A DNA stretch of 64,000 nucleotides from an uncultured Prevotellaceae bacterium (GCA_946410305.1 CAMJZV010000001.1:62001-126000), one strand, 5' to 3'. Positions 49,770-59,915 are shown, numbered from the stretch's first letter. Notes: generated by a model from the sequence alone, not told the origin. Made by a program: numbers and translations.

Positions 49770-52700
49770 TTAGAAGTTGATGTCAATACCAAACATCACT
49801 GAGCGATTCATAGGATACTTCAGACCGTCGTCGGTGCCCAACTCAGGATCCCACAACTTGAATGAAGAGAGACAGAAAAGGTTGTTGCCACTGACAAAGA
49901 CACGGCAACTCTTCACATAGAAACGCTCAAACCATGACTTGGGGAAGGTGTAACCTACCTCGATGGTCTTACAACGCAGGAAACTCATATCCTTCTTCCA
50001 CCATGTAGAGCGACGGTAGTTATTCTTATTAGGGCCATAGCTCAGGCGAGGCCAGAAAGCGTATGGATCCTGGTTGTCTTCTGTCCAACGGTCGCTGATA
50101 TTATAAGCGTATGCATTACCCTCTGTCGTCGTACCTCCACCAGGCAGGAAGTAAGGCTGACCACCGATGACACGATACATATCGCCAGTACCCTGGAAGA
50201 AGAAGTTCAGGTCGAAGTTCTTATAGCTGATAACACCACCGAAGCCATAGACGATGCGTGGGTCAACGGTACCACCGATAAATCCTTCGTCTTCCTCGGT
50301 AATAATACCATCACCATTCACATCGACATATTTGATGTCACCAGGATGAAGCTTCACAGCACCTACGCCCTCCTGTGAGGGGATGCCGTCCTTCAGTGTA
50401 CCATCGGCATTGAAGTCGTCGTAAGTGAAGAGGCGCTCAGCGGTCAAACCCCAAAGCTCATTCATCGAACGGCCAGTCTGTGAACGGTGAGTACCCTTCA
50501 GTGATTCGGGTTCGTCTTTCTCTACCACCTCGTTCTTGGCATAGGTAAAGTTGGCGTATGCTGAGGTGAAGAGGTCTTTGTTCCACTGCTTATGGAAGTT
50601 CAGCGTCATCTCGATACCCTGATTCTTCACCTTACCGAAGTTAGCCCAAGGAGCTTTGACGAAACCAGTCTGTGTGGGGATGATAGAACGTTCCATGAAG
50701 ATGTCCTTACGGTCTTCGCGGAAGATATCGAAGTTGAAGTCGAGCATGTTCCAAAGTCCCAGTTCCACACCGAAATTCTTTTTGGTAACGGTTTCCCATG
50801 TCAAGTTGTCGACACCAATCTCACCTTCGGTGATACCTTTCTTGATATAGTCGCGCTGACCATTGGTACCCCATCTATAACCTTCCTGCTCGGTATACAA
50901 GGTGCCGAGGTAGGCAAAGCGGCGACCACCAATGTTGTCGTCACCGGCCTGACCGATGCTGGCACGGAACTTAATCTTGTGGAAGATGGGCTTCATCTTC
51001 TCCATGAAAGGCTCCTCGCTGAGCAGCCAACCAATGGCAAATGAGGGGAAGAATCCGAAGCGCTTGCCTTTGGCAAAGTTCTCGGAACCGTTGTAACCGA
51101 AGTTAAACTCTGCAACATAGCGGTTATCATAGGTGGCAGACAGACGACCGGCAAGACCCTGCTTGCGATAGTCCTGGATACTACCATCGTCGTAAGCCTG
51201 CTGGTTATAGAGCAGCATAGCGTCTAAATCAACCTTGCCGAAGCGACGGTTATACATCAGGTCTGCCTCGAAATATACATTGGTGTTACCATATTCCGTG
51301 CCTTGCTCAGAGCCCATAGACTCGTCGCCTGTCTCAAATTGTGAATAGATGAGGTTACCTTCCTCGTCGCGACCTGTGGCAGGGAATACAGTAGCGGGCT
51401 TAGCCGTACGACTGCGACGGCTGCGGTTCCAACGGTCGAAGCTGAACAGCGCCTTGGCCTTCAGACCTGGGGTAAACATCTTCAGATCTTGCTCTACGCT
51501 GAACAGCGTCTGTATCTTGCTGGAAGTGGTAAAGTCATAGCCCTGCTGGGTCACTGTGCGCCAAGGGTTTGCACGGTTGGAAATCAAGGGGATAGCACCA
51601 TCGCTATAACGGGCAGGATGGATGAAGGGCAGCGTGCGGAAGGCCTCACCAAAAGCACCGTCTGTGTTACAACGCTGTTTCTTGAAGCGGTTCAGGTAGC
51701 CACCGATGTTAACGCGCAGCATGGTAGTCTTGGTGACATCCATATCAATATTGGTACGCAGGTTAAACTGCTGGTTGTTAGTGGCATTGTCTACTATCAG
51801 ACTCTTGTCCTGTTCCAGAATACCGGTCTCTTTGAAGTAAGAGGCCACGATGCTGTAGCGCAGGAAGTCGGAACCACCACTGATATCCAAATTGCCACGG
51901 GTAGTATAGGCGTAGTCCTTAGTGATAGCGTCTACCCAGTTGACATCGGGATAGAGGTCGGGGTCATATCCCGAACGCGTACGGTCAATCTGCTGCTGAG
52001 TAAAGGGCTGTGCCTGTCCATCCTGAGCAGCCAACTGGTTGAGCAGAGACATATAGTCGGGAGCATTCAGGAACTCCGGCAACTGAGTGGGCTGGTTGAT
52101 GCTGTGTTCCAAATGGAAGCGTACCTGTGGGGCACCAATCTTACCACGCTTGGTGGTGATGACGATGACACCGTTAGCACCACGAACACCATACATGGCA
52201 GAAGCCGAGGCATCCTTCAGAATAGAGAACGACTCAATCTCTGACACATCGACATTGTTCAAGTCTCGCGCTACACCATCAATCAGAATCAGTGGGTTGT
52301 TGCTGCCTGAGAAAGTAGAGATACCACGAATCCAGAAGTTAGAGTCATCGTAGCCTGGTTCACCTGAGCGCTGGATACCAATCACACCACTGAGTTTACC
52401 AGCCAGGTTATTAGATAATGTACGTGTAGAACCGAACATCAACTCGCCAGGGTTGATGGTTTCGATAGAACCGATGATGGAGGCCTTCTTCTGGCTGCTA
52501 TAACCAGTCACTACCACCTCATTAAACTCGCTGGCTTCCTCTTCCATCATCACGTTGATAAGACGTGCACCGTTGACCTTGATAACCTTACGTTTAAAAC
52601 CGATGTAGGTCAGTTCCAATTCGGTGGTGCTCTTCTGAGGCACATTGAGGCGGAACATACCATCAAGGTCGGTAATGGTACGAGCCTGTCCACCGACAAC

Positions 52701-52904
52701 GGATACCGTTACACCTACCAGCGGTTCTTTCTGCTGGTCGGTCACTAAACCCGTCACCTGAACTTCACCAGTAGATTGCTGCGCTAAAGCAGTGGTGGCC
52801 AATGGCACATTCAAGGCCAGCACAGCCGCCAGACAAGCGGTTCGGGTCCATACTCCGATGACGGTTCTGAAGCTTGCTAATAGTTGTTTCTTCATGTCAG
52901 TCAT
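49770..52904 (-). CDS. SusC/RagA-family TonB-dependent transporter
   Basis: The 1044-aa protein has a long signal region, a CarboxypepD_reg-like domain (VTGLVTDQQKEPLVGVTV), a TonB-box/plug (VVVTGYSSQKKASIIGSI; GANGVIVITTKRGK) and a large beta-barrel ending in GIDINF. It imports oligosaccharides through the outer membrane using TonB energy. It is the first gene of susC-susD-susE-GH43 and lies behind the second copy of the operator-bearing promoter. Confidence 0.93.
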   Translation of the reverse strand: MTDMKKQLLASFRTVIGVWTRTACLAAVLALNVPLATTALAQQSTGEVQVTGLVTDQQKEPLVGVTVSVVGGQARTITDLDGMFRLNVPQKSTTELELTYIGFKRKVIKVNGARLINVMMEEEASEFNEVVVTGYSSQKKASIIGSIETINPGELMFGSTRTLSNNLAGKLSGVIGIQRSGEPGYDDSNFWIRGISTFSGSNNPLILIDGVARDLNNVDVSEIESFSILKDASASAMYGVRGANGVIVITTKRGKIGAPQVRFHLEHSINQPTQLPEFLNAPDYMSLLNQLAAQDGQAQPFTQQQIDRTRSGYDPDLYPDVNWVDAITKDYAYTTRGNLDISGGSDFLRYSIVASYFKETGILEQDKSLIVDNATNNQQFNLRTNIDMDVTKTTMLRVNIGGYLNRFKKQRCNTDGAFGEAFRTLPFIHPARYSDGAIPLISNRANPWRTVTQQGYDFTTSSKIQTLFSVEQDLKMFTPGLKAKALFSFDRWNRSRRSRTAKPATVFPATGRDEEGNLIYSQFETGDESMGSEQGTEYGNTNVYFEADLMYNRRFGKVDLDAMLLYNQQAYDDGSIQDYRKQGLAGRLSATYDNRYVAEFNFGYNGSENFAKGKRFGFFPSFAIGWLLSEEPFMEKMKPIFHKIKFRASIGQAGDDNIGGRRFAYLGTLYTEQEGYRWGTNGQRDYIKKGITEGEIGVDNLTWETVTKKNFGVELGLWNMLDFNFDIFREDRKDIFMERSIIPTQTGFVKAPWANFGKVKNQGIEMTLNFHKQWNKDLFTSAYANFTYAKNEVVEKDEPESLKGTHRSQTGRSMNELWGLTAERLFTYDDFNADGTLKDGIPSQEGVGAVKLHPGDIKYVDVNGDGIITEEDEGFIGGTVDPRIVYGFGGVISYKNFDLNFFFQGTGDMYRVIGGQPYFLPGGGTTTEGNAYAYNISDRWTEDNQDPYAFWPRLSYGPNKNNYRRSTWWKKDMSFLRCKTIEVGYTFPKSWFERFYVKSCRVFVSGNNLFCLSSFKLWDPELGTDDGLKYPMNRSVMFGIDINF

Positions 52905-52948
52905 TTTGTTTTTTGATAATTTTTGGTTATTTTTGTAGTTTTCTGCTG

Positions 52949-53077
52949 CAAAATTACGGTGTTTTCTTCACCCGTGTAGAAAACAAAAGAATTGTATAAC
53001 CACATTTCAGTTATACAATTCTATTAGCTCTGAATATCAAAGAGTTACATTTACCGCCTTGGTACTTTGTATAAAGG
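52949..53077 (-). promoter_or_regulatory. Operator-bearing promoter of the susC operon
   Basis: The -7 box TAATTTTG (52949-52956) is followed upstream by 35 bp, then TTGTATAAC-N9-GTTATACAA (52992-53018); the perfect arms extend to 13 bp (52988-53022). The half-site TTGTATAAAGG starts at 53067, again exactly 75 bp away and identical over 11 bp to that at 43570. No -33 TTTG is seen. Confidence 0.82.
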
Positions 53078-53091
53078 TTATCTGCTTGCCA

Positions 53092-56000
53092 TCAGCGCTT
53101 ATCTGCCACATTTGACGTCTGGAAAAGACTCGAAATGGGGGTTGCCTCAGACAAGGTGCCACTGAAAAGTGTGGCAGCAAAGACCACGACATGTTCGTCG
53201 GCAGGAAGCACCACCTGTCGACAGCCTTTCGGGAGGTCTATACGTACCTTATACATATAGGTAAACTCATAGGGCATGTCGTCGGCGGCACTATGGCGAT
53301 GAGTACCCACATAGGCCACGTCGGCCTTTTTCAGATAGCCCGTGGTTTGTCCCTCATGCCCCCACTGACCGACGAAACCGCTATAGAATGGTACGTCGAC
53401 TTCCTGTCGGCTTGTTCCTGCCAGAAACGTAGCCCTACGGTCTCCTTGGTTGCTGGCTACCAAGAGGAAGAGATGAGAAGCGCCTGCCGGCAGGGAAAGG
53501 GTGTCGCCTTGACAGCTGAGCCCATTGAAGGTCTCCCGCTCGCCAAAGACAAAGGGCACCCCGCCAGCGGTCAGCGAGTCGGGGAACAACTCAGCTGCAT
53601 AACTGTAGCCAGACTCAAAGTCTGCCTCCGAGCGGAACGCATTGAAGGTGGCACACTTACGGTTATAGGCCAGCGGCAGTGTCTGGTATTTCCCTTCAGC
53701 AGGCAGCGGCTGCGAAGAAGCCAGCTTCACCTTGTACGTCTTGACACTATTCGGCTGAATGGCTACCTGCAGTTGGCGACCGTCAAAAGAGGCTGCCGAC
53801 AACGTGCGCTCCGTACCGTCAGCCTCCACAGCCTGGACGATGGCAGCAGGGAACGTCAGACGGGCCTGTTGCGTGGTCTTTCCTCCCACTTCGTGGACAC
53901 GCACCACGTACTCGTCGCTAACCTCGGCATGTTTCATCGTACGGACCACGACATGCTCATTGTCACTCTGAAGGAACGACCAATCACGTCCCAGCGCACC
54001 CTTGTGCTTAGCCACCGTGAAGGCACGCAGCGGACTGTTCAGCATCGTCGACTGGCGCACCGTCTTAGCCATCGGCAGTGCACCGGCATGGCCTATCAGA
54101 CTGTAGGTGAACACATGATGGCCCTTGTCCTGATGGGCCTGATAGGTATAGCCGCCACCAGGCTTGGGGGCATAGAGCAGCGACAGTCGCAGGGTGTTTT
54201 CCGCAGGTTTATCCCATCCGTAACGGCTATCGTTGAGGATGGTGACGCCATAGGTGCCGGAGACATCCGTGAGGTCTGTCCATTCATGACTGCATACCTC
54301 ATAGCTAGTATCGGTATTGGTAGACCGCTGGATGCTGCCCAGCCCGAGGTCGTAGGTTGCCATGCGATTGCTGACAGACAGTGGGAATTCGGCTTTCAGC
54401 AGGGCATTCTCAGCACGCCAGTCAACCACATTCTCGATATCTATCTGGTCGGCAAGAGCACCCTCGTAGAGGTGGAGATACTGACAGATGTCGGTGTCGC
54501 CATAGCGCTTCGTGATGCGCAACGTCTGACGGACAGCACCCTGTTCCACACGTTGCACCTTCACATCCTGGTGGATGGGCAACGGTTCTTTGTCGAGTGT
54601 ACGCTTGTGAATCTCCCAGGCAGGCCAAGCCTCAGAGGTGCAGTCGTTGAGGACGACCAGTCGGATGCGCCGTCCCTCGGCCACCAGTTCCTTCCCTACC
54701 CGCTTGTCGTATAAGGACACGATGTCGCCATATTCATCAACCTGCAGGCGGTAGATGCTGTTCTCCAAGGTGCGGCTATTGTCTGACTGTTGGGGGGCCG
54801 GACGCGATGTGGCAGACAAGCTGTAAACCGCCATTCCTGTAGCAGGTACAGTGGCCTCAAACAACAACTGTCCGTTACTGCTCAGCTGGGTCTTCACACG
54901 GCGCCCACGAGGGTCATACACCTGATAGCTGCGTCCTTCGGGCAGGTCAGCCTTCACCACAGAGGTCACTGGAAAGCTCTCATTATTATATACCACCAGC
55001 GGTGTTCCCTTCACTTGCGTATCCAACTGACGGGCCACTGCCGCCATGCTGTTGGTCAACACGCCGGAGAACTGTTTCAGACTCAGCAATTCGTCATTCC
55101 ATGAGTATTCGTAGGCTTTGGGGATACTGGTACCTGTCACATCGTCGTGGAACTGATGCCAGATGACACGGCGCCAGGTGTCGGTCATCAGCTGACGCGG
55201 ATAGCGGCGTGTCCCCAACCAGTCAGCTATCACGGCCATGCGCTCTGCGGCATCGCCCAGGTGTTCGTTCTGGCGGTTGTAGAGTTTCATGGCTGCCTGT
55301 GAAGTATAACAGCCATTGCCATGCAGGTCCATAGGCAGCTCACCGTCAAAGACCGGCAACTCGGGGTGTTTATCGTAAGGCAGGAAGTCACGGTAGAGCT
55401 GGTCGCTGGCAGCGCTGACAATCTTCACAGGACCGTCGCCATGAAGTCCTTTTTCGACAGCACGCACCGACGACAGCGTTGGTGAACCGCCAATGTCGCC
55501 CGTACCATAGTATCTGTAAGCAATGCCCAGCGGACTCTCGCCCGTCTCCTGCCACAGGCGTCGGTTGTGCGAGAGGTCGTGGTCTTCATAGCGGTCGGAA
55601 TAGCCGAAGCCATGAACCATCATAATCTGACTGCCATCGACGCCCTTCCACAATCCCAGCGAGAAGGGATAGCGTTTGTTGCCTGGATAGAAAGGACGGG
55701 CACGCCATGCCAACTTCTGTGAAGAGAAGCCGATGAGTCCGCAGTGACTGGCCAGCGTAGGCAGCGTATAGGGAAATCCGAAACAGTCGGGCAGAAAGAT
55801 GTCTGTGGCTTCTGTGCCAAACTCCTGACGATAGAAGGTCTGTCCTAACAGGATATTCCTGATGAAAGCCTCTGGCGAGCAGACCATCGTCTCGTTGGCA
55901 TCCCATGAGCTTCCTGCGATATGCCACCTGCCACAGCCTATCCACTGTTTCAGTTCGGCATAGAGTGCCGGATAATACTCTTTCATCCAGGCATACTTCA

Positions 56001-56214
56001 CACCTCCTTCGAAGTTGAAGACATAGTCGGGATACTGACGGAACAGCAGGAAGTTCTGCGTCAGCGTATTCTTGATATGGTGTCTGATGGTGCTTTGCAC
56101 ATCCCAGTTCCATTGCGTGTCCAGGTGTGCATTGGCAACCATATAGGCTTTGCGCTCCTGTGCTCCCAAGGTCAGGGTCAGGAGAAGGCTGATTATCAAT
56201 AGTCGGGTTCTCAT
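53092..56214 (-). CDS. GH38 alpha-mannosidase
   Basis: The 1040-aa protein has a signal peptide (MRTRLLIISLLLTLTLGAQ) and the GH38 markers ANAHLDTQWNW (zinc-binding His and Asp), FLPDCFGFPYTLP (nucleophile Asp and zinc ligand region), and WHQFHDDVTGTSIPKAY (zinc-binding His). Large C-terminal beta-sandwich domains follow. It is expected to cut alpha-mannosidic linkages in the periplasm or at the surface. Third gene of the GH125 operon. Confidence 0.9.
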   Translation of the reverse strand: MRTRLLIISLLLTLTLGAQERKAYMVANAHLDTQWNWDVQSTIRHHIKNTLTQNFLLFRQYPDYVFNFEGGVKYAWMKEYYPALYAELKQWIGCGRWHIAGSSWDANETMVCSPEAFIRNILLGQTFYRQEFGTEATDIFLPDCFGFPYTLPTLASHCGLIGFSSQKLAWRARPFYPGNKRYPFSLGLWKGVDGSQIMMVHGFGYSDRYEDHDLSHNRRLWQETGESPLGIAYRYYGTGDIGGSPTLSSVRAVEKGLHGDGPVKIVSAASDQLYRDFLPYDKHPELPVFDGELPMDLHGNGCYTSQAAMKLYNRQNEHLGDAAERMAVIADWLGTRRYPRQLMTDTWRRVIWHQFHDDVTGTSIPKAYEYSWNDELLSLKQFSGVLTNSMAAVARQLDTQVKGTPLVVYNNESFPVTSVVKADLPEGRSYQVYDPRGRRVKTQLSSNGQLLFEATVPATGMAVYSLSATSRPAPQQSDNSRTLENSIYRLQVDEYGDIVSLYDKRVGKELVAEGRRIRLVVLNDCTSEAWPAWEIHKRTLDKEPLPIHQDVKVQRVEQGAVRQTLRITKRYGDTDICQYLHLYEGALADQIDIENVVDWRAENALLKAEFPLSVSNRMATYDLGLGSIQRSTNTDTSYEVCSHEWTDLTDVSGTYGVTILNDSRYGWDKPAENTLRLSLLYAPKPGGGYTYQAHQDKGHHVFTYSLIGHAGALPMAKTVRQSTMLNSPLRAFTVAKHKGALGRDWSFLQSDNEHVVVRTMKHAEVSDEYVVRVHEVGGKTTQQARLTFPAAIVQAVEADGTERTLSAASFDGRQLQVAIQPNSVKTYKVKLASSQPLPAEGKYQTLPLAYNRKCATFNAFRSEADFESGYSYAAELFPDSLTAGGVPFVFGERETFNGLSCQGDTLSLPAGASHLFLLVASNQGDRRATFLAGTSRQEVDVPFYSGFVGQWGHEGQTTGYLKKADVAYVGTHRHSAADDMPYEFTYMYKVRIDLPKGCRQVVLPADEHVVVFAATLFSGTLSEATPISSLFQTSNVADKR

Positions 56215-56218
56215 TGTC

Positions 56219-58243
56219 TTACTTGTTGTTTAAAAAACCTACCGTACGCTGCGGTGAATAGAGCTCCCAGAGGCTGGCAATGGTCCATCCGGGTGCAAAG
56301 ATGTCGTTATAGAATCCCTTGCCATTCTTGCCATAGTCCCAATGGGTATGCTGCACCACTTCGGGGTTGAAGCCAGGAACGGCAATACCACAGAGGCGGT
56401 CCTGGGTGGGCAACAACTGACAGAGCGACGACGCTATGATGTCGCATATCTGGCTGAAGTGCTGCTCACCGGTTTCTTCTGCCAGCCAGCGCACGATATG
56501 TGGCAACTCAAAGACAAAGACGTCGATATGGTTGTTCTCAACAGACACATTGCTCCAGCCGCGACTGCGGAAGTCGAGGTCGCCCAGCATCTGTCCCTGG
56601 GCAAAGGGCACATCCCACAGATAGTACCACGACAGGGCGAAGTAGGCAGCCTGACGACAGAGGTCTACATAGTGCTGACGCTCCTTTTTCTTGGTGACCA
56701 TCGCCAGATAGTAGGTGGCTGTAACAGCACTGATGGCGGCCTCTTTGTCTTCACAGTTGGCATCGAGCGTGCTGGAGAAGTAGTCGCTCTTCGAGATGAT
56801 GTTCTTCTCCAGGTAGTCTACTGTCTTTTTGGCAGCTTGCAGATAGCGCTTGTCACCGAAGTATTTGTAGCCCATCACCAGCGTCGACGTTGCCGAAGGA
56901 GTGGAACCACCCGACGGGTCGAAATCGCTCTGGTCGTCACGGTACTTACGGGGGAAACTGCCGTCGGCCTTCTGCAACAACACCATCTGGTCGAGCAATG
57001 TGCGCATCTTCTGTTCCCACTGCTGGTGCTTGCGACCTTGCTGCTTCTCGTATGCTAAGTAGTGAAGCACGGCATAGACGGCCTCCGACTGCTGGCGGAT
57101 GCTATGGATGCAGTCTTTGTCAGCAGGTATGCCATGACTGATACGCATGTCTTCCTTGAAATAGCCGCGTGCGGTGAAGCCATATTGCAGCCAACTGTCG
57201 AAGATGGCACTGCCCATCTCTGCCAGTAGTTTCTCGCCGGTCTGTTCACCATACTCTAATGAGTTGAAGGCATTGAGCAGTACACGACCCACGAAACCTA
57301 ACGTCACATGGTCGGAGGGCAGACAGTCGTCGCAGCGCACATTAGAGCCGGAATGGTACTTCAGCGCATATTTGTCGACGTAGGCCCGACGGAAGTAGTT
57401 GGCCAGCTGGGCCTTCATCTGCTCAGGGGTATAGCGCGCATGGAGGGCTGTCGGCTTGAGGCGGTCCATGCAGTAGTTCCAACTGTCGGTGACAAACTGT
57501 CCATAGTCTTGCGCCTTCGCTTCACGAATCAGCCAGCTCAGCGTCATCTGCTCGCCAGCCTCCAGCTTGGCAAAGGTGGTGGCGGGCTTCACCAGGGTGA
57601 GTTTGCGGATGTAGCGCTTGGGGGTCTCCACCCACGGATAGCCAAAGGTCAGCGAGGCGCAACCGCGCTCGTTGTCGAAGCCCAGATAACCTATCGAGGT
57701 CTTGCCGCCCAGGATGATTTCGCCATCCTGGTGGGTAGTCAGCGCGTCAGCACGGTCCTGCAGTTCGCGCAGCACGGTGAGTGTGCGCCCTGTCGTGGCA
57801 TCATAGACTCCTGTCAGGGGCGACGACAGACGGTCTTCACGGAAGTTCCAACTCTTGGAGGTATGAAACGACGGTGCCTCCTTGGGCGAACGCAGATTCT
57901 TATGATACCAGAAGCCAGGCAGATAGAACTCGCAGTTGTCTGTCTGGTAGTCGGTAGGTACGCTGACACCTATATTAAAATAGACGCGCTCCCGGGCGGT
58001 CAGCGTCACGACGAGGCGCATGTCGTCACCGTCCTTCGTCAACCGACTTTGCAGGGCCAGCGGCAGTGGCTTTGCTGCCGTCAACTGGTCGCCGGTTTTC
58101 TTCAATGGGTAAGTCACTGCGTCGTTGCCGGGTTGCTTCAACGACAGTTTGTAGTTCACGTCTAATGCCATCGTCTGTAGGCATCCTACGACAAGGAGTA
58201 CGCCTACCAGCATGTTCTTGAGGTTGTTGTTCATCATTATCAT
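56219..58243 (-). CDS. Unknown secreted protein with toroid-like C-terminus, possible new glycosidase
   Basis: The 674-aa protein (signal peptide within MNNNLKNMLVGVLLVVGC) has a beta-rich N-terminal half and a C-terminal half of repeated helices with conserved-looking acidic and aromatic clusters: QKADGSFPRKYRDDQSDFDP, STLDANCEDKEAAISAVTATY, GDLDFRSRGWSNVSVENNHID, GIAVPGFNPEVVQHTHWDYG. This fits an (alpha/alpha)-barrel carbohydrate enzyme. I cannot place it in a known GH family. It lies 4 bp after the GH125 gene and 4 bp before GH38, so a role in mannoside breakdown is likely. Confidence 0.6.
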   Translation of the reverse strand: MIMMNNNLKNMLVGVLLVVGCLQTMALDVNYKLSLKQPGNDAVTYPLKKTGDQLTAAKPLPLALQSRLTKDGDDMRLVVTLTARERVYFNIGVSVPTDYQTDNCEFYLPGFWYHKNLRSPKEAPSFHTSKSWNFREDRLSSPLTGVYDATTGRTLTVLRELQDRADALTTHQDGEIILGGKTSIGYLGFDNERGCASLTFGYPWVETPKRYIRKLTLVKPATTFAKLEAGEQMTLSWLIREAKAQDYGQFVTDSWNYCMDRLKPTALHARYTPEQMKAQLANYFRRAYVDKYALKYHSGSNVRCDDCLPSDHVTLGFVGRVLLNAFNSLEYGEQTGEKLLAEMGSAIFDSWLQYGFTARGYFKEDMRISHGIPADKDCIHSIRQQSEAVYAVLHYLAYEKQQGRKHQQWEQKMRTLLDQMVLLQKADGSFPRKYRDDQSDFDPSGGSTPSATSTLVMGYKYFGDKRYLQAAKKTVDYLEKNIISKSDYFSSTLDANCEDKEAAISAVTATYYLAMVTKKKERQHYVDLCRQAAYFALSWYYLWDVPFAQGQMLGDLDFRSRGWSNVSVENNHIDVFVFELPHIVRWLAEETGEQHFSQICDIIASSLCQLLPTQDRLCGIAVPGFNPEVVQHTHWDYGKNGKGFYNDIFAPGWTIASLWELYSPQRTVGFLNNK

Positions 58244-58246
58244 TCG

Positions 58247-59752
58247 TTATTTTGTCATGGTCTTTCGCTTGCAACTGTTCAGCAGATCGGTTTTCCCGTC
58301 GGCTATCAGCTTCAGTATGAGTTCGCCAAAGAGACTGTTCTGCCAGGCAAACCAGCTGCGCGTATAGCGACGGGCATCGTCCTTGTAGAACGACTCATGC
58401 ATGAAGCCCGTGCCTGCATCTGTCGACATCAGCAACTCGATGCAGTGCTTGAGTTCTTCATCGTCCTGACTGGTGAAGGCATACATCATGATAGACATAG
58501 GCCAAGGCATGTCCATTCCCACATGAGGACTGCCGATGCCCTCACCGGCAATGCCACGGAAGAAGGAGGGGTTGTCTATCGACCACACGAAGCGACGCGT
58601 ATTCTGATAGATGGGGTCGTCCATGGGCACGTCGCCCAGATAGCCCATAGCCAACAGGGAGGGCACATTGGGGTCGTCCATCAGCAGGTAGCTGCCATAG
58701 CCGTCAACCTCATAGGCATAGATGTCGCCGTACTGGGGGTGTTTGACCACGGCATATTTGCGGAGTGCCTGTTCCACCTCGTCGGCCAGCTTCGTACAAC
58801 TCTGAGCGCGCTGTTGGTCGTCGTTCACTGTTGTCAGTATCTCGGCAGCCTTGCGCAAGGAACTGACAGCCATAAAGTTGGAGGGTATCAGATAGGGGAA
58901 CACCGTCGCATCGTCGCTGGGACGGAAGAACGAGGCTATCAGTCCTACGGGTTTAGCAGGATGGCCGATGCCGTCCCATCCCACGGTATCAAACTGGCGG
59001 TCGGTAACGCGCTTGAAGCGGTAGTTAACAGCAGCGTCCTTGTGTTGCAGACCGCGGAAAAGCACCAGGATGTTGTCAATGGCTGTCAGCCACTGCTTGC
59101 CAAAGACGGTGCTGTCGCCTGTCACCTTCCAGTAGTGGTAAGCCAGACGGATGGGATAGCAGTCGGAGTCTATCTCGTATTTCCGCTCATGGACGCCAGG
59201 TTTCATCTCGGTCTGATCGTACTGCCACTCAGGACTCTTCACGGGGCGAGGAAGGAAGGCATTGGCATAGGGGTCCAGGTTGATGCACTTCCACTGGCGC
59301 AGTATGACACCTCGCAACATCTTCTTCAACGCTGGGTCGCTGTTGGCAAACTGCACATAGGGCCACACCTGAGCACCGGAGTCGCGTAGCCACATGGCGG
59401 CAATGTCGCCCGTACAGACAAACGTGTCGTCGTCATCGTCTATCTGCTGGTAGTGAACGGTGGTCTCCAACGTATTGGGGAAACAGTTGCCGAACATCCA
59501 TGCCAGATAGGGGTTGGGGGCCAGCATGCGCTGCACCTCGTCAATCTTCTGGTCGATGACTTTTGAGGTGAAGAGGCGCTCTTCCACGGGCAACCTCTTG
59601 GAGGTTCCCACACCGTAGGTGGTGTCGGCGGCCATCTTGATATAGGCATGAAAACGTTCTTGGTCTGACCATGATTCTGACGGGTCTCTTGGTTTAGGGT
59701 CGCATGCGGTGAGCAGTGCAACGGAGGACAGTAACAATACTACTTTTTTCAT
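58247..59752 (-). CDS. GH125 exo-alpha-1,6-mannosidase, lipoprotein
   Basis: The 501-aa protein has a lipobox (SSVALLTACDPK) and GH125 blocks TGDIAAMWLRDSGAQVWPY, EIDSDCYPIRLAYHYW, FRPSDDATVFPYLIPSNFM, GSPHVGMDMPWPMSIMM and TGFMHESFYKD (the Glu is a predicted catalytic residue). Family enzymes remove alpha-1,6-linked mannose from chain ends. It is the first gene of a three-gene minus-strand operon behind the operator at 59785. Confidence 0.9.
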   Translation of the reverse strand: MKKVVLLLSSVALLTACDPKPRDPSESWSDQERFHAYIKMAADTTYGVGTSKRLPVEERLFTSKVIDQKIDEVQRMLAPNPYLAWMFGNCFPNTLETTVHYQQIDDDDDTFVCTGDIAAMWLRDSGAQVWPYVQFANSDPALKKMLRGVILRQWKCINLDPYANAFLPRPVKSPEWQYDQTEMKPGVHERKYEIDSDCYPIRLAYHYWKVTGDSTVFGKQWLTAIDNILVLFRGLQHKDAAVNYRFKRVTDRQFDTVGWDGIGHPAKPVGLIASFFRPSDDATVFPYLIPSNFMAVSSLRKAAEILTTVNDDQQRAQSCTKLADEVEQALRKYAVVKHPQYGDIYAYEVDGYGSYLLMDDPNVPSLLAMGYLGDVPMDDPIYQNTRRFVWSIDNPSFFRGIAGEGIGSPHVGMDMPWPMSIMMYAFTSQDDEELKHCIELLMSTDAGTGFMHESFYKDDARRYTRSWFAWQNSLFGELILKLIADGKTDLLNSCKRKTMTK

Positions 59753-59784
59753 TGAGCGTTGATAGTTATTCTTTTTTTGCTGTG

Positions 59785-59915
59785 CAAAGATAGCACTTTC
59801 TCGCCTACCATAATAAAAACAAAAGGATTGTATAACCCATTTTCTCGTTATACAATCTTCATCATACTGATTATCAACAACTTAGCAGTATTATGCCATT
59901 TGCATTGTATTAAGC
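59785..59915 (-). promoter_or_regulatory. Operator-bearing promoter of the GH125 operon
   Basis: The -7 box TATCTTTG (59785-59792), a 35-bp gap, then TTGTATAAC-N10-GTTATACAA (59828-59855; arms extend to GATTGTATAAC/GTTATACAATC). The half-site TTGTATTAAG starts at 59905, 77 bp from the palindrome start. Layout is the same as for the GH31 and susC promoters, with one extra spacer base. Confidence 0.8.
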
